Assembly (NCBI GenBank): GCA_036794825.1 | Contig: DAIRGA010000010.1 | Span: 84,016-148,015 of the forward strand | Origin: RZYY01 sp036794825 | GTDB taxonomy: Bacteria; Bacteroidota; Bacteroidia; Bacteroidales; 4484-276 | Length of the DNA stretch: 64,000 nt | Direction: 5' to 3' | Part shown: positions 1 to 9,243 of the stretch, one piece after another | Position numbering within the stretch: the stretch's first letter is position 1 | Layout of the letters: every line of letters starts with the position of its first letter | The notes under the pieces: generated by a model | The model's database searches: none | Seen by the model: the letters and a program-made list of their open reading frames with translations, nothing else | What the model was told of the DNA's origin: nothing | Program-made: the position numbers and the translations under genes

Positions 1-218
1 CAGATCACTGTTCCTATTTCGATGGTTTCGCCGGCTTCGATCAGAATATTGATTTTGCCCGATGCTTCGGCATTAATGGTGAGGGTGGCTTTATCCGAGT
101 CAATCTCAGCTATCTCAGCATCCTTTTCAACAAAATCGCCGTTTTTAAAAAACCAGTTTGCAAGTTGAACTTCAGAAATGGACTCTCCCGGACTTGGAAC
201 TTTAATTTCTATAATCAT
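1..218 (-). CDS. sucB: 2-oxoglutarate dehydrogenase E2 (dihydrolipoyl succinyltransferase), N-terminal fragment
   Basis: Only the first 72 codons are in the window; the gene runs off the left edge. The protein starts MIIEIKVPSPGESISEV and contains the lipoyl attachment motif EIDSDKAT, with the lysine that carries lipoate, so this is the N-terminal lipoyl domain of a 2-oxoacid dehydrogenase E2. The start ATG lies 78 bases downstream of the sucA stop on the same strand, which identifies the substrate as 2-oxoglutarate rather than pyruvate. It would transfer the succinyl group from the E1 thiamine adduct to CoA in the TCA cycle, in the cytoplasm. The catalytic domain is outside the window. Identification is firm; assignment as sucB rather than another E2 depends on the neighbour. 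Confidence 0.92.
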   Translation of the reverse strand, partial: MIIEIKVPSPGESISEVQLANWFFKNGDFVEKDAEIAEIDSDKATLTINAEASGKINILIEAGETIEIGTVI

Positions 219-296
219 GATCTTGATGCAGTTTTATAAAGAAATGAGCTACTTTAAATTGTTCAAAATTAGTTGATTAGCAGCATTAAAAATTTG

Positions 297-3131
297 TTAT
301 TTCAATTGATGGAGGAAATTGGTTTTGATTACCTGATCGGGATTTTCGGCAAAGGATTTCCAGCGGTTTCCAATACAAATCATCCGGCACTCTTTTTTTA
401 CCATCGGGCAGTCGCAGGCACGGAACGATTTCTCGATCACCTTACGCTGACGGATTTGATGGAATTGTGGCGATCCGGTTGCCGGACTTCCGCTTGCAGG
501 TCTTGCCACCACATTCAGATTTACATCGGGAAAATTCTGCAGCATGAAAGTCCATGCGCCCATGTTCAAGGGCTCTTCTTGCGACCAGATAAAATCGGTG
601 GCATTTTTGTATTTGGCCAACACCTCTCTGATCTGCTTGTCGGGCAAAGGATAGAGTTGTTCGATCCGGATAATGGCTGTTTCGAAGTAGTTTTTTTCCT
701 CCTTTTCTTCGTGGAGATCGTAATAAAGCTTACCGCTGCAGAAAACCAGCCTTTTAACCTTTTCAGGATCGGCAGATGGGTCGTCTATCAGTTCGAGAAA
801 TCTTCCTGTACTCATTTCAGTGAGTGAAGAAACACAGCGCTGATGCCTTAACAGGCTTTTAGGAGTGAAGATTATCAGTGGTTTACGAAAATCGCGGAGA
901 AGCTGACGCCGGAGCAGGTGAAATAAATTGGCGGGTGTGGAAGCATTGACAAGCTGCATGTTGTTTTCGGCACAAAGGCTTAGGAAACGCTCAATCCTGG
1001 CGCTGGAATGTTCGGGTCCCTGGCCCTCGTAACCATGCGGCAGATAGAGTACCAGATCGTTCATAACATTCCACTTTTCTTCGGCGCTGGAGATATACTG
1101 GTCAATGATGATCTGTGCTCCATTGTTGAAATCGCCGAACTGCGCCTCCCAGATGGTCAGATCGTTGGAAGATTCGAGTGCGTAGCCATACTCGAAACCA
1201 AGCACTCCATACTCCGACAGCAAAGAGTTATAAACCTCAAAGCGACCCTGTTTTTCAGCCAGATTAGCGAGAGGTATATACATCTCTTCCGACTCGTCCA
1301 CCCTTATAACTGCGTGGCGGTGAGAAAAAGTTCCTCGCTCCGAGTCCTGACCGCTGAGCCGAACGTTGTAACCCTCTTTCAACAGAGAGGCATAAGCCAA
1401 AAGCTCGCCCATCGCCCAATCCAGCTTATCGTCCTGAAACACCATTTTCCGCCTGTCGTCCTGGAGCTTGATCAGCTTGCGGTAAAAGGTTTTATCCTCA
1501 GGCAAGGAGGTAAGTTTGAGCACAAGTTCTTTCAGAATATTTTCATCAACGCCGGTATCCGGTGATTGATCGAAGTCCCGGGCTGTTGCCTTCCTGATAT
1601 TTTGCCAGTTATCATCCAGGAAGTTTCGGATTACGGTTTTTCTGGATTTTTTTGATTCTTCAAGGTTTGACTCCAGCCTTTGTTCAATTTCTTTCTGAAT
1701 CTGCGCTAAAGTCTCTTTTGTTGTAACTCCTTTGGTAAGGAGCTTTTCGCTGTATATTTCGAATGGATTGGGGTGTTTTTCGATCACCTTGTACAAAAGC
1801 GGCTGTGTGAATCGAGGCTCATCTCCCTCATTGTGACCATATTTTCGATAGCAAAGCAGGTCGATAAAGACATCGCGCTGGAATTTGTCGCGAAATTCCA
1901 TGGCAAACTGAATCGTATAAACCAATGCTTCCACGTCGTCGCCATTAACATGAAATACAGGCGATTGCACTACTTTGGCCACATCGGTGCAGTAGGTGCT
2001 CGAACGTGCGTCGAGATAATTGGTGGTAAATCCCAGTTGATTGTTGACCACAATATGCACTGTTCCACCGGTTTTATAGCCTTTGAGCCTCGACATCTGA
2101 ACTACCTCATACACAACACCCTGTGCGGCAATGGAAGCGTCGCCATGGATCAGCACCGGAGCAACTTTTTTGAAATCGCCACTATAAGAATTGTCAATTT
2201 TTGAGCGGACAATTCCTTCCACCACCGGGTCAACGGTTTCGAGGTGCGATGGGTTAGCGGCGAGCGTAAGTTTTACTTTTTTGCCTGATGTGGTCTCTCG
2301 TTCGCAGGAGTAGCCGAGGTGATATTTTACATCGCCAAGCAGTGTTTCGTCGTCATAGGAAATCCCGGAAAATTCGGCAAAGATGTCGCTGTATTTTTTC
2401 CGCATAATATTGGCCAGCACATTTAGCCGGCCGCGGTGCGGCATGCCGATGACAAATTCCCTGGTTCCCAGATCGGCGCCTTTTTCCATGATTGCATCCA
2501 AAGCCGGAATCAACGCCTCGGCGCCTTCAAGCGAAAAACGCTTTTGACCGGGGAATTTTTTGTGGATAAATTTCTCAAAATTCACAGCGCGGGCCAGTTT
2601 TTTGAGAATATAAATTTTATCTTCATTGCTGAATTTCATGGTGTTACGCGTGCGTTCCATGTTTGCCCTCAACCATGCTGCCACCTCCACATCGCGGATA
2701 AACATAAACTCGGCGCCCACACTTTTGCAATATGTCTGGTGCAGGTGAGCGATAATTTCGCGCAGGCTTGTTTTTCCCAATCCGATTTCGCTTCCGGCTT
2801 CAAATTGTTTATCAAGATCTTTTTCCGATAACTCGAAATTAGCAATGTCAAGGGTGGGACGGTACTGGCGGCGGGTACGAACGGGGTTGGTTTGTGTAAA
2901 AAGATGCCCCCGCTGGCGGTATGCGTTAATGAGGTTAATCACTTTGAACTCATCCAGGTAGTCCTGGCTTAAGGCCGGTGCAGAATCACCATAACGCTGA
3001 CGTGAAAATTCAAACCCTTCGAAAAACTTCCTCCAGCTAAGGTCAACCGATTCAGGGTCAGAGCAAAACTGCTCGTACATCGCTTCGATCACCGCAGGGT
3101 CGGCATTTCCAAGGTAAGTATATTTATCCAT
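297..3131 (-). CDS. sucA: 2-oxoglutarate dehydrogenase E1 component
   Basis: A 944-aa thiamine-diphosphate-dependent decarboxylase, full length for the family. The N-terminal E1o segment (LGNADPAVIEAMYEQF) is present, then GMPHRGRLNVLANI near residue 230 (active-site His), GDASIAAQG near 330 followed by NNQLGFTT near 364 (ThDP/Mg binding), and SGQDSERGTFSHRHAV near 595 opening the transketolase-type pyrimidine domain. The C-terminus carries ARPASGSPATGS, characteristic of E1o. It decarboxylates 2-oxoglutarate and passes the succinyl group to the lipoyl domain of the adjacent sucB. A TAnnTTTG promoter box lies 24 bases upstream of the ATG. No Shine-Dalgarno sequence is visible, as is common in Bacteroidota. 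The enzyme implies an oxidative TCA branch, in contrast to the anaerobe-style hcp gene elsewhere in the window. Confidence 0.97.
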   Translation of the reverse strand: MDKYTYLGNADPAVIEAMYEQFCSDPESVDLSWRKFFEGFEFSRQRYGDSAPALSQDYLDEFKVINLINAYRQRGHLFTQTNPVRTRRQYRPTLDIANFELSEKDLDKQFEAGSEIGLGKTSLREIIAHLHQTYCKSVGAEFMFIRDVEVAAWLRANMERTRNTMKFSNEDKIYILKKLARAVNFEKFIHKKFPGQKRFSLEGAEALIPALDAIMEKGADLGTREFVIGMPHRGRLNVLANIMRKKYSDIFAEFSGISYDDETLLGDVKYHLGYSCERETTSGKKVKLTLAANPSHLETVDPVVEGIVRSKIDNSYSGDFKKVAPVLIHGDASIAAQGVVYEVVQMSRLKGYKTGGTVHIVVNNQLGFTTNYLDARSSTYCTDVAKVVQSPVFHVNGDDVEALVYTIQFAMEFRDKFQRDVFIDLLCYRKYGHNEGDEPRFTQPLLYKVIEKHPNPFEIYSEKLLTKGVTTKETLAQIQKEIEQRLESNLEESKKSRKTVIRNFLDDNWQNIRKATARDFDQSPDTGVDENILKELVLKLTSLPEDKTFYRKLIKLQDDRRKMVFQDDKLDWAMGELLAYASLLKEGYNVRLSGQDSERGTFSHRHAVIRVDESEEMYIPLANLAEKQGRFEVYNSLLSEYGVLGFEYGYALESSNDLTIWEAQFGDFNNGAQIIIDQYISSAEEKWNVMNDLVLYLPHGYEGQGPEHSSARIERFLSLCAENNMQLVNASTPANLFHLLRRQLLRDFRKPLIIFTPKSLLRHQRCVSSLTEMSTGRFLELIDDPSADPEKVKRLVFCSGKLYYDLHEEKEEKNYFETAIIRIEQLYPLPDKQIREVLAKYKNATDFIWSQEEPLNMGAWTFMLQNFPDVNLNVVARPASGSPATGSPQFHQIRQRKVIEKSFRACDCPMVKKECRMICIGNRWKSFAENPDQVIKTNFLHQLK

Positions 3132-3155
3132 GATTTAACTGCTTGAAATAAAGCA

Positions 3156-3163
3156 CAAATGTA
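3156..3163 (-). promoter_or_regulatory. Bacteroidota -7 box for sucAB
   Basis: On the minus strand this reads TACATTTG, a full match to the Bacteroidota -7 consensus TAnnTTTG, 24 bases before the sucA ATG. I do not see a clear TTG -33 element. Confidence 0.55.
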
Positions 3164-3279
3164 AGGGATTTTGTTGTCGGATTGCCCGAAAACTGTGAAT
3201 AATGAATTGTTTTAAGGAATATGGTACTGATATTCAGGTATTTATCTTCAATATGCATCAAGTTTTCCTGAATGGTTTT

Positions 3280-4767
3280 TCAATAACCGACAATGAGTTT
3301 TTGCGAATATTGACCCTGCGAGGAGGTTATCACAAGCAGGTACTGACCTGATATCAGCCCGGAAACATCGAGTTCATTGGTCACAGAACTCAGCGTTGAG
3401 CTTTGGATCAATCTGTAATTGGAATCAAAAATTGAAAAAGCCACTTTTTCGTCGCGAAAATTTCCCGAAATAACAATTCTGTCTGCCGCCGGATTTGGGT
3501 AAATAGTGAAGGTCAATATTTTGGTATTATTCAACTGAAAGTCAACAATATTCACTGTTGGATCATACAGAGGAAGGTAATGAACGACACCGAGGACCGG
3601 GTCGTCGGGTTGGTGGAAAATATGCATCTCCACCGAATCGCTGTCCATCGTTCCCCAGTAGTTGTTTTGCGCCCAGATCGGGTTTGGGGTGTTATTGTAA
3701 AAATCGTAAACCGTTCCACTGTTTTGGTTGTCGAAAATCTGGTTCATTCCCGGGCTTTGCTCCGCAATCGTAAGCTGCCCGAAATTGGGTTGAGCACTGT
3801 TCTGGATCGTAATTCCCCATAAATTTCCAGTAATCGTGTTTGCCGAAACAAAAGAACTGTTTGAAGCGTTGCCGAAGAAATTAATCCCGCTGCCTCCCAG
3901 GTTGGGCAGCCCCTGGGTGTTGTTGTCGGAAATGGTGTTGCTGCGGATTAACGAACCGATGTTGTTGCCATACTGCGTAATCCCGTAACGATTATCCTTG
4001 ATCAGGTTGTCCTCGATTCTGCATTTCAGGTTGCCGCCCGCCAGTGTAGTTACAGCAATGCCTCCTACCATTATCAAATCACGGTTGCCAATGATCTGGT
4101 TTCCAATGATCCGCACGGAGTCAGCGCCGGATGTTCCCAGGTTAATCTGCGGCATGTTACTGTTGGACGTAACATTTCCCTGGATCAGGCAGTTGACTAT
4201 CTGGGGTGATGAGGCTCCATTGGCCGCAGAAAGGACAGCCGGGCCTGCATTTTTGAGAAACCCGCAGAAAGTAATTATCGGCGAACTTTGCGAAAGATCA
4301 ATGGTTCCGGTACAATTGGATTGGTTAAACTCCTCAAATAAACAGTTGTAAAAATCAACCTGAGAACTTATCAACTTGATTCCACCAGCTTTAAAAAAAT
4401 GAACGCTGCTAAGATTTGAACCGGAGCTGTTTTGAAATTTGAATCCTGCGAAATAGCTGGGTTCGTCAAATGAGGCAAACACAACAGGCGGTTCCTGCGA
4501 GGATATGGTCAGGGTTCCGTTTACTGTGATCAGAACATTTTCGAATACCCTGAAATATGCCGGTTCGTCAATGCTGATAAGATCGTTGGCAGAGATGGTG
4601 ATGTTGCCGGAGATATCATACACCGAACCATTAAATGAAATGACGCCTCCGGAGTTGTTGACAAACTCCTGCAAATTCCAGTTGACGCCGGTTCCGGGGG
4701 TGATATACTGCGCTGAGGCCAACCCTGTAATCCATAAAAACAGTACTATCAATTTGAATTTTTTCAT
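3280..4767 (-). CDS. Secreted right-handed beta-helix protein with T9SS sorting domain
   Basis: 495 aa. A signal peptide is visible (MKKFKLIVLFLWITGLASAQ). The middle (roughly residues 60-390) has the Asn/Gly/Ile-rich rungs of a parallel beta-helix, such as NQIIGNRDLI, IEDNLIKDNRYGI and IRSNTISDNNTQG, typical of NosD/pectate-lyase-like proteins. Residues from about 420 form a type A T9SS sorting domain (FTIYPNPAADRIVISG ... GLISGQYLLVI ... QKLIVGY), so the protein is probably exported across the outer membrane. No catalytic residues of a carbohydrate lyase stand out; a binding or adhesin role is as likely. It starts 14 bases after the stop of the esterase gene upstream and is probably co-transcribed with it. 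Confidence 0.85.
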   Translation of the reverse strand: MKKFKLIVLFLWITGLASAQYITPGTGVNWNLQEFVNNSGGVISFNGSVYDISGNITISANDLISIDEPAYFRVFENVLITVNGTLTISSQEPPVVFASFDEPSYFAGFKFQNSSGSNLSSVHFFKAGGIKLISSQVDFYNCLFEEFNQSNCTGTIDLSQSSPIITFCGFLKNAGPAVLSAANGASSPQIVNCLIQGNVTSNSNMPQINLGTSGADSVRIIGNQIIGNRDLIMVGGIAVTTLAGGNLKCRIEDNLIKDNRYGITQYGNNIGSLIRSNTISDNNTQGLPNLGGSGINFFGNASNSSFVSANTITGNLWGITIQNSAQPNFGQLTIAEQSPGMNQIFDNQNSGTVYDFYNNTPNPIWAQNNYWGTMDSDSVEMHIFHQPDDPVLGVVHYLPLYDPTVNIVDFQLNNTKILTFTIYPNPAADRIVISGNFRDEKVAFSIFDSNYRLIQSSTLSSVTNELDVSGLISGQYLLVITSSQGQYSQKLIVGY

Positions 4768-4781
4768 CTGGTCGAATGTAT

Positions 4782-5309
4782 TCAGTTATTGTTTCGTTTA
4801 AAAATCTCATAGCTTTTAATGGCCCAGGCAACAAGTTCTTCAAAACTCTCAAAATCAATCTGATGCTCCAGCCATTCGCAAAACAACACCCGCTGAAAGC
4901 AATTATCGTTTTCCTGTTCGCGAAAAAATTTCAAATTTTCCTCAGGGTCAATCACATCATCGTACCTGCCAATTATTACAAATCGCGCCGGGCACCTATC
5001 CGTCTCAATTTCAGGAAGATATTCCATCAACTGATCACTGTAACTCATGGCTGGATTGAATAGCAGGCATGGCAACCCCAAATCCTCACCCAGCCAAAAA
5101 GCAGTGAATCCTCCCAAGGAACTTCCAACCAAAAATTCGACTTTCTGCTCCATGGCCTCATGCCGCAAATGTTGATAAAGATTCTTGTCGTGGCGGTAAT
5201 CGAGCAAAGGAGCATAGACTTCGAAACCAGCCCTCTCCAGGATCTCAACTTTTTGTGGAAGCGGATAACTATCCAGCCCGTGAAGGTACATTGCTTTCAT
5301 TTTGGTCAT
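4782..5309 (-). CDS. YqiA-like alpha/beta-hydrolase (putative esterase)
   Basis: 175 aa, the usual size of the small YqiA/UPF0227 esterase family. Visible features are the oxyanion-side MYLHGLDSY at the N-terminus, the nucleophile elbow GSSLGG with Ser64, a late Asp in GRYDDVIDPEEN and a His in CEWLEHQID, giving a complete Ser-Asp-His triad in the right order. No signal peptide, so it is likely cytoplasmic. Substrate unknown; family members hydrolyse short acyl esters and palmitoyl-CoA in vitro. The first ATG is used here; a second in-frame ATG three codons later (MKAMYLHG) is an equally plausible start. It lies directly upstream of the secreted beta-helix gene, which gives no functional clue. 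Confidence 0.8.
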   Translation of the reverse strand: MTKMKAMYLHGLDSYPLPQKVEILERAGFEVYAPLLDYRHDKNLYQHLRHEAMEQKVEFLVGSSLGGFTAFWLGEDLGLPCLLFNPAMSYSDQLMEYLPEIETDRCPARFVIIGRYDDVIDPEENLKFFREQENDNCFQRVLFCEWLEHQIDFESFEELVAWAIKSYEIFKRNNN

Positions 5310-5389
5310 AACATCTTATTTATCAATTTGTTAATTCAGAGATGATCCCATTACATTTCAGATTAACTATCAAAACCGGCATACAAAAC

Positions 5390-7996
5390 TTATAGTCTGC
5401 CCCCCAGTACTGCTGTTTTCTTGTATTTCTTCAAGCTGCCGGAAGTGTCAAAAACTTCAAAAAAGATGATATAAATGCCGATTGCCGCTTTTTGCCCATC
5501 GTCGGTTATGCCATCCCAACTGAAGCTTCCTTCGGCACCCAGCAACTCATTCTGAACGAGCTTCCTCACCAACCGGCCACGTGAGTCATAAATAGTGATG
5601 TTGGCTACAAATCCGGGGTTTTCAAATTGGTAAGCAATATTCAGCACATCATCGCGTCCATCCATATCCGGCGAAAAAATCTCAGGTTGAAGGGTGATCG
5701 GATCGTCAATAAATTGTTCTTCAGAGTATTGCGAGTTTTTATAGCCCGGAGTGGCAAAACCGGCATCTTCTGCAGCAGAATGCCAGTTGGTGTTGTCGGT
5801 GGATGGCCGGCCGGGATTGATTCGCTCCAGTGAAACCCCTTTAACGGACTTTAAAAGAGGGTAGTGCATTTCTTCAGTATAGGCCATCCGGTCAATCACC
5901 TCGAAACCTTTGGTGGCAATCACTGCAACGCCATCGGTGTTGTTGAACTGTGGCAAAGAAGCCATTGTGACAAAAGTTTCAGGATTTTCGGTAAAATACT
6001 GTTGTCGAACGACTTCCGGGTCGGTTGTCAACACCATGAAACTCTCAGGAAAAAGAAGCAGACCCGACTCACTGATATTTTTGGGAGTACTAAGTTCATT
6101 GGTGATTTTGTCAACGGTTGCCAAAATCAATGTGCTGAGGTCGAGGATTTTATCGGATCTGTTGTAAATCTCAACAAAATCAACTCCTTTCACTATATCT
6201 TCTTTTGGATTGAACAGTATTTCGTTGATAATGATGTCGTTGGCCAGCACCGGCTTAGGTATGCCAAAATTTACTTTCCTTGATTTATCAATAAGATTTC
6301 CTGCGCAATCTGCCAGATCGTTCAAAATTTCTAAAGTATAAATGATGTCCTGACTTAAGCTGTTCGATGGATCAAGGTTCATGGCCACTCTCAGGTAGTC
6401 TGGTTCGGTGGCTGCCACAAAAATTGGAAAACCCACAGAAGGGGAGATTTTGTAGGTCTGTGTTTGGTTGAGAAATGTACTATCCATTGGTTCGGAAAAA
6501 TTTACAATGATGGCAGATGATGAAAGTACCTCAACCCTCAACGCATACGGATCAATAATGTCAGGATTAGCTGCAATCACCGAGTTTGGCGCTCCAGGAG
6601 TTCCCCCTGCAGGACTTACTGAAGCAATCCAGTTGGCGCTTCCTCCACATGGGTTGGCCGGATCAATCTGCTCGAGCGACCAGCCACCGTTTTTTTTATT
6701 TGAATTTTGATACCATGCATCAGAATAGGTAACATTGGTAATCACCTGGTTTAGCTGGTTTTTCAGGGTAATATTCTGGCCTGCGTTGGCGAGCTGGAAT
6801 CCTGAAAATCCGTAGTAGGGGCCAAACTCAGAAAGTTCTGCCGCTGAATTCTCATGGCCGACAAGCAGAAAACCCCCTGGCTGAAGGATGATTTCGCCAA
6901 AAGTCCGGGCCGTTGAACCTGTAATTAGATTCCATCCTGAAAGGTTGATTTCGTTTCCTGTGGTGTTGAGAAGTTCTATATATTCGGCATTGGGCAGGTT
7001 TACCGGCGGATCGGGATCGGCCATAATTTCGTTAATCTGGATATCGAAGGCCGAAGGAAGGTACCAACTGAAATCTGTCTGGATTAGTGAAGCCACGTTG
7101 CCATTGATGTCGGCAATATTTTGAATTGAGATCGAAAGTGTTACGCCAACAGGGAAAGGCCGGTCGAAAACCAGCCTCACTTTCCCCGGATTTTGCGAAT
7201 CAAGCGTTGCTGTTTTCGGGTATTCGATGTTGTTGCTGACAAAATAATTCAGGAGATTAACTGCTGACGAGGGTTGCAGCGCTTCATTAAAAATTACATC
7301 AAGATTATTAGCGCTGAGCGCTTCAACCCTAACGAGTTGAGGAGCCTCATTGTCTACAACCACCGGCCCGACATAAAACTGATCGAAGTAAAAGTTTTTG
7401 GCATTACTCGAAGTGTATTTACAATAAACCCCTATAAATGAGGCTGTTGGAATTTGGTTGTCGGTTCCGGTTGCATCGGTCTGATATGCGCCAAAACCAG
7501 CATTATCCCTCTCGATAGTCCAAGTGCCGGAAACATCACGGCGAACTCTGATCCAAAGCTGAAATGAGCTGGCAATCAAGCCATCGGAGCCCCGGCAGAT
7601 CAAAGTAGTGGTTTCGCCATTTTGCCGGTACAATTCAATCGCGTCGTTCGAAAGGTTTTCTCCAAATTTCAAAAAATAACCATTCAGCGGTGCTTCAAGA
7701 TTTAGTATGCTGCTTGCAAGATACACCCTCGCCAGGTTGTTGTCCGATGGGGCAAAATTCATCCTAATCCAGAATCGCCATTCCATTTCAGCACTCATCT
7801 CAAATGAGGTTGTCAGGTGGGATGTTCCTGCTTCGGCAGCATTCAATTGCAACTGAAAATCACTGTTGACAATAAAATCATTTTGATCTCCCAACCAGGC
7901 GGGGTTGGTTGTAAAATCCCCATCACTGAAATCATCAGTTAGCTGCGCTGAAAGATATAATGGGATTAAACAGAAAAGAAGTAACCAATATTTCAT
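5390..7996 (-). CDS. Secreted lamin-tail-domain protein with C-terminal FlgD/CHU_C-like Ig domain
   Basis: 868 aa with a signal peptide (MKYWLLLFCLIPLYLSAQ). Residues about 20-210 look like a concanavalin-type jelly roll (FDQFYVGPVVV at its end). Then come an SbsA/Big_5-like Ig domain (RVEALSANNLDVIFNEAL), a lamin tail domain (INEIMADPDPP ... EYIELLNTTGNEINLSGW), a second Ig-like domain, a second lamin tail domain (INEILFNPKED ... DFVEIYNRSDKILDLS) and a C-terminal module (EIFSPDMDGRDDVLNIAYQF ... GSFSWDG) resembling the gliding-motility/FlgD-type Ig domains used as T9SS type B signals. This architecture is common on Bacteroidota surfaces, where lamin tail domains occur with extracellular nucleases; no nuclease domain is present here. 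Probably surface-attached; exact role unknown. Confidence 0.82.
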   Translation of the reverse strand: MKYWLLLFCLIPLYLSAQLTDDFSDGDFTTNPAWLGDQNDFIVNSDFQLQLNAAEAGTSHLTTSFEMSAEMEWRFWIRMNFAPSDNNLARVYLASSILNLEAPLNGYFLKFGENLSNDAIELYRQNGETTTLICRGSDGLIASSFQLWIRVRRDVSGTWTIERDNAGFGAYQTDATGTDNQIPTASFIGVYCKYTSSNAKNFYFDQFYVGPVVVDNEAPQLVRVEALSANNLDVIFNEALQPSSAVNLLNYFVSNNIEYPKTATLDSQNPGKVRLVFDRPFPVGVTLSISIQNIADINGNVASLIQTDFSWYLPSAFDIQINEIMADPDPPVNLPNAEYIELLNTTGNEINLSGWNLITGSTARTFGEIILQPGGFLLVGHENSAAELSEFGPYYGFSGFQLANAGQNITLKNQLNQVITNVTYSDAWYQNSNKKNGGWSLEQIDPANPCGGSANWIASVSPAGGTPGAPNSVIAANPDIIDPYALRVEVLSSSAIIVNFSEPMDSTFLNQTQTYKISPSVGFPIFVAATEPDYLRVAMNLDPSNSLSQDIIYTLEILNDLADCAGNLIDKSRKVNFGIPKPVLANDIIINEILFNPKEDIVKGVDFVEIYNRSDKILDLSTLILATVDKITNELSTPKNISESGLLLFPESFMVLTTDPEVVRQQYFTENPETFVTMASLPQFNNTDGVAVIATKGFEVIDRMAYTEEMHYPLLKSVKGVSLERINPGRPSTDNTNWHSAAEDAGFATPGYKNSQYSEEQFIDDPITLQPEIFSPDMDGRDDVLNIAYQFENPGFVANITIYDSRGRLVRKLVQNELLGAEGSFSWDGITDDGQKAAIGIYIIFFEVFDTSGSLKKYKKTAVLGGRL

Positions 7997-8065
7997 AACT
8001 GCTTGTTAATTAATGGTTTGAAGAATCCGAATATTACTCATTGAGTTGTTGAGAAATGCAGATCG

Positions 8066-8073
8066 CAAATCTA
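8066..8073 (-). promoter_or_regulatory. -7 box for the lamin-tail-domain gene
   Basis: Minus-strand TAGATTTG matches TAnnTTTG and would give a leader of about 60 bases to the ATG at 7996. The -33 element is not obvious. Confidence 0.45.
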
Positions 8074-8226
8074 CAAAAAAGAAACCTCCACCCGTTGCTC
8101 TGAGTAATAGAATCGCAATTTTTATTGAAAGATTTCTGAATAATACTAATTTTGCTATCTAATCTGATAATAATGATCAATAATTTGATATTCAGTACTT
8201 TACAAATATTCAAAATTCTAAACAAA

Positions 8227-9018
8227 ATGAAATCCGTACTTTTACTTCTGATTATGGCAGTGTTTTTTGTTAGCTGCAAGGATGACGATGAAATCCAGTT
8301 TCCGCCTGAACTTGACCAAATCATTGCGAAATTGGACAGCTCTTTTGATTCGCTTAACGTGGACATGGCTGCCAATGCTGCGGCCATTGCTGCGGATGCC
8401 TCTGATCCGGCAAATATACGCAACCGAATGCTTGATTTGTTCGAGGGTTCTTCATTTGTTCTTGAGTTTGCTTTTATAACTCCGCAGGGCATTATGGAGA
8501 TCGTCGAACCAGAAGTTTACCATTACATCGAAGGATCCGACATCAGCCAGCAGGATCATATCGTCAAAGGTTATCAAACCAAAACGCCGGTACTCAGCGA
8601 AACTTTCGATGCAGTTGAAGGTTTCAACGCTTCGGTTTGTTTCCATCCATGCGTAAACAGTGGAGCTGTTGTTGGTGGAATCACTTCGCTTTTTCAGGCG
8701 CACACCATTATCGGCCGGACGGTGAATCCGCTGGTTGCAGGGCAAACTTTCGAAGTCTGGGTTATGGAAAAAGGCGGTAAAGTACTTTTTGACCAGGATG
8801 GCGATGAAATAGGACTTAATGTTCTCACCGATGATCTTTACCAAGACTTCCCGGAACTGATCGAAGCCGCCAAACTGATTGACAGAGGTATGAGCGGCGA
8901 AACCCAGTACTCATTTTTCCAAACCGGCACAAATACGACCGTCACCAAAAAGACCTACTGGAAAACGTTTGAGCTTTATGGAACCCAATGGAAAATCATC
9001 TGGGTAAAACCGATCTAA
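8227..9018 (+). CDS. Lipoprotein with Cache-like sensor domain
   Basis: The best start is the ATG at 8227, which gives a 263-aa protein beginning MKSVLLLLIMAVFFVSCKDD: a short lipoprotein signal with Cys at the lipobox followed by acidic residues, a typical Bacteroidota surface or inner-leaflet lipoprotein. An upstream in-frame ATG at 8152 would bury the signal peptide and is rejected. The mature part has an N-terminal helix, then a segment that reads like a single Cache/PAS-like sensor fold: HYIEGSDISQQDHIVKGYQ, GRTVNPLVAGQTFEVWVMEKGGKVLFDQDGDEIG and a closing YWKTFELYGTQWKIIWVKP. No kinase or methyl-accepting domain follows, so it would be a stand-alone ligand-binding lipoprotein. A hairpin follows the stop. 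Family assignment is by eye and moderate. Confidence 0.7.
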   Translation: MKSVLLLLIMAVFFVSCKDDDEIQFPPELDQIIAKLDSSFDSLNVDMAANAAAIAADASDPANIRNRMLDLFEGSSFVLEFAFITPQGIMEIVEPEVYHYIEGSDISQQDHIVKGYQTKTPVLSETFDAVEGFNASVCFHPCVNSGAVVGGITSLFQAHTIIGRTVNPLVAGQTFEVWVMEKGGKVLFDQDGDEIGLNVLTDDLYQDFPELIEAAKLIDRGMSGETQYSFFQTGTNTTVTKKTYWKTFELYGTQWKIIWVKPI

Positions 9019-9042
9019 ATCATTAGGTAATTTTTTAGCTTA

Positions 9043-9069
9043 ACAAAGGTTTTTCTGTTAAACCTTTGT
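9043..9069. terminator. Hairpin downstream of the Cache lipoprotein
   Basis: Perfect 10-bp inverted repeat (ACAAAGGTTT / AAACCTTTGT) with a 7-base loop, 24 bases past the lipoprotein stop. No U tract follows on the plus strand, so it may be a 3'-end stabilising hairpin rather than a classical terminator. Confidence 0.4.
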
Positions 9070-9219
9070 CAAACAAATACTTTCACTATTCAATATCAAG
9101 CACTTATCGGTGGGTTATTCATTAACACCGGTCTGAAATTCTCATTACCCGTTTACTATAAAATCCAAGTTTAATATACCCTGTTGATAATGAATTTCAA
9201 CCTTCATTAAACCTTTTGC

Positions 9220-9227
9220 TAATTTTG
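9220..9227 (+). promoter_or_regulatory. -7 box for the acyl-activating fusion gene
   Basis: TAATTTTG, a full match to TAnnTTTG, ends 16 bases before the ATG at 9244. The short leader has no Shine-Dalgarno sequence. Confidence 0.55.
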
Positions 9228-9243
9228 CCGCTTTATACTGACT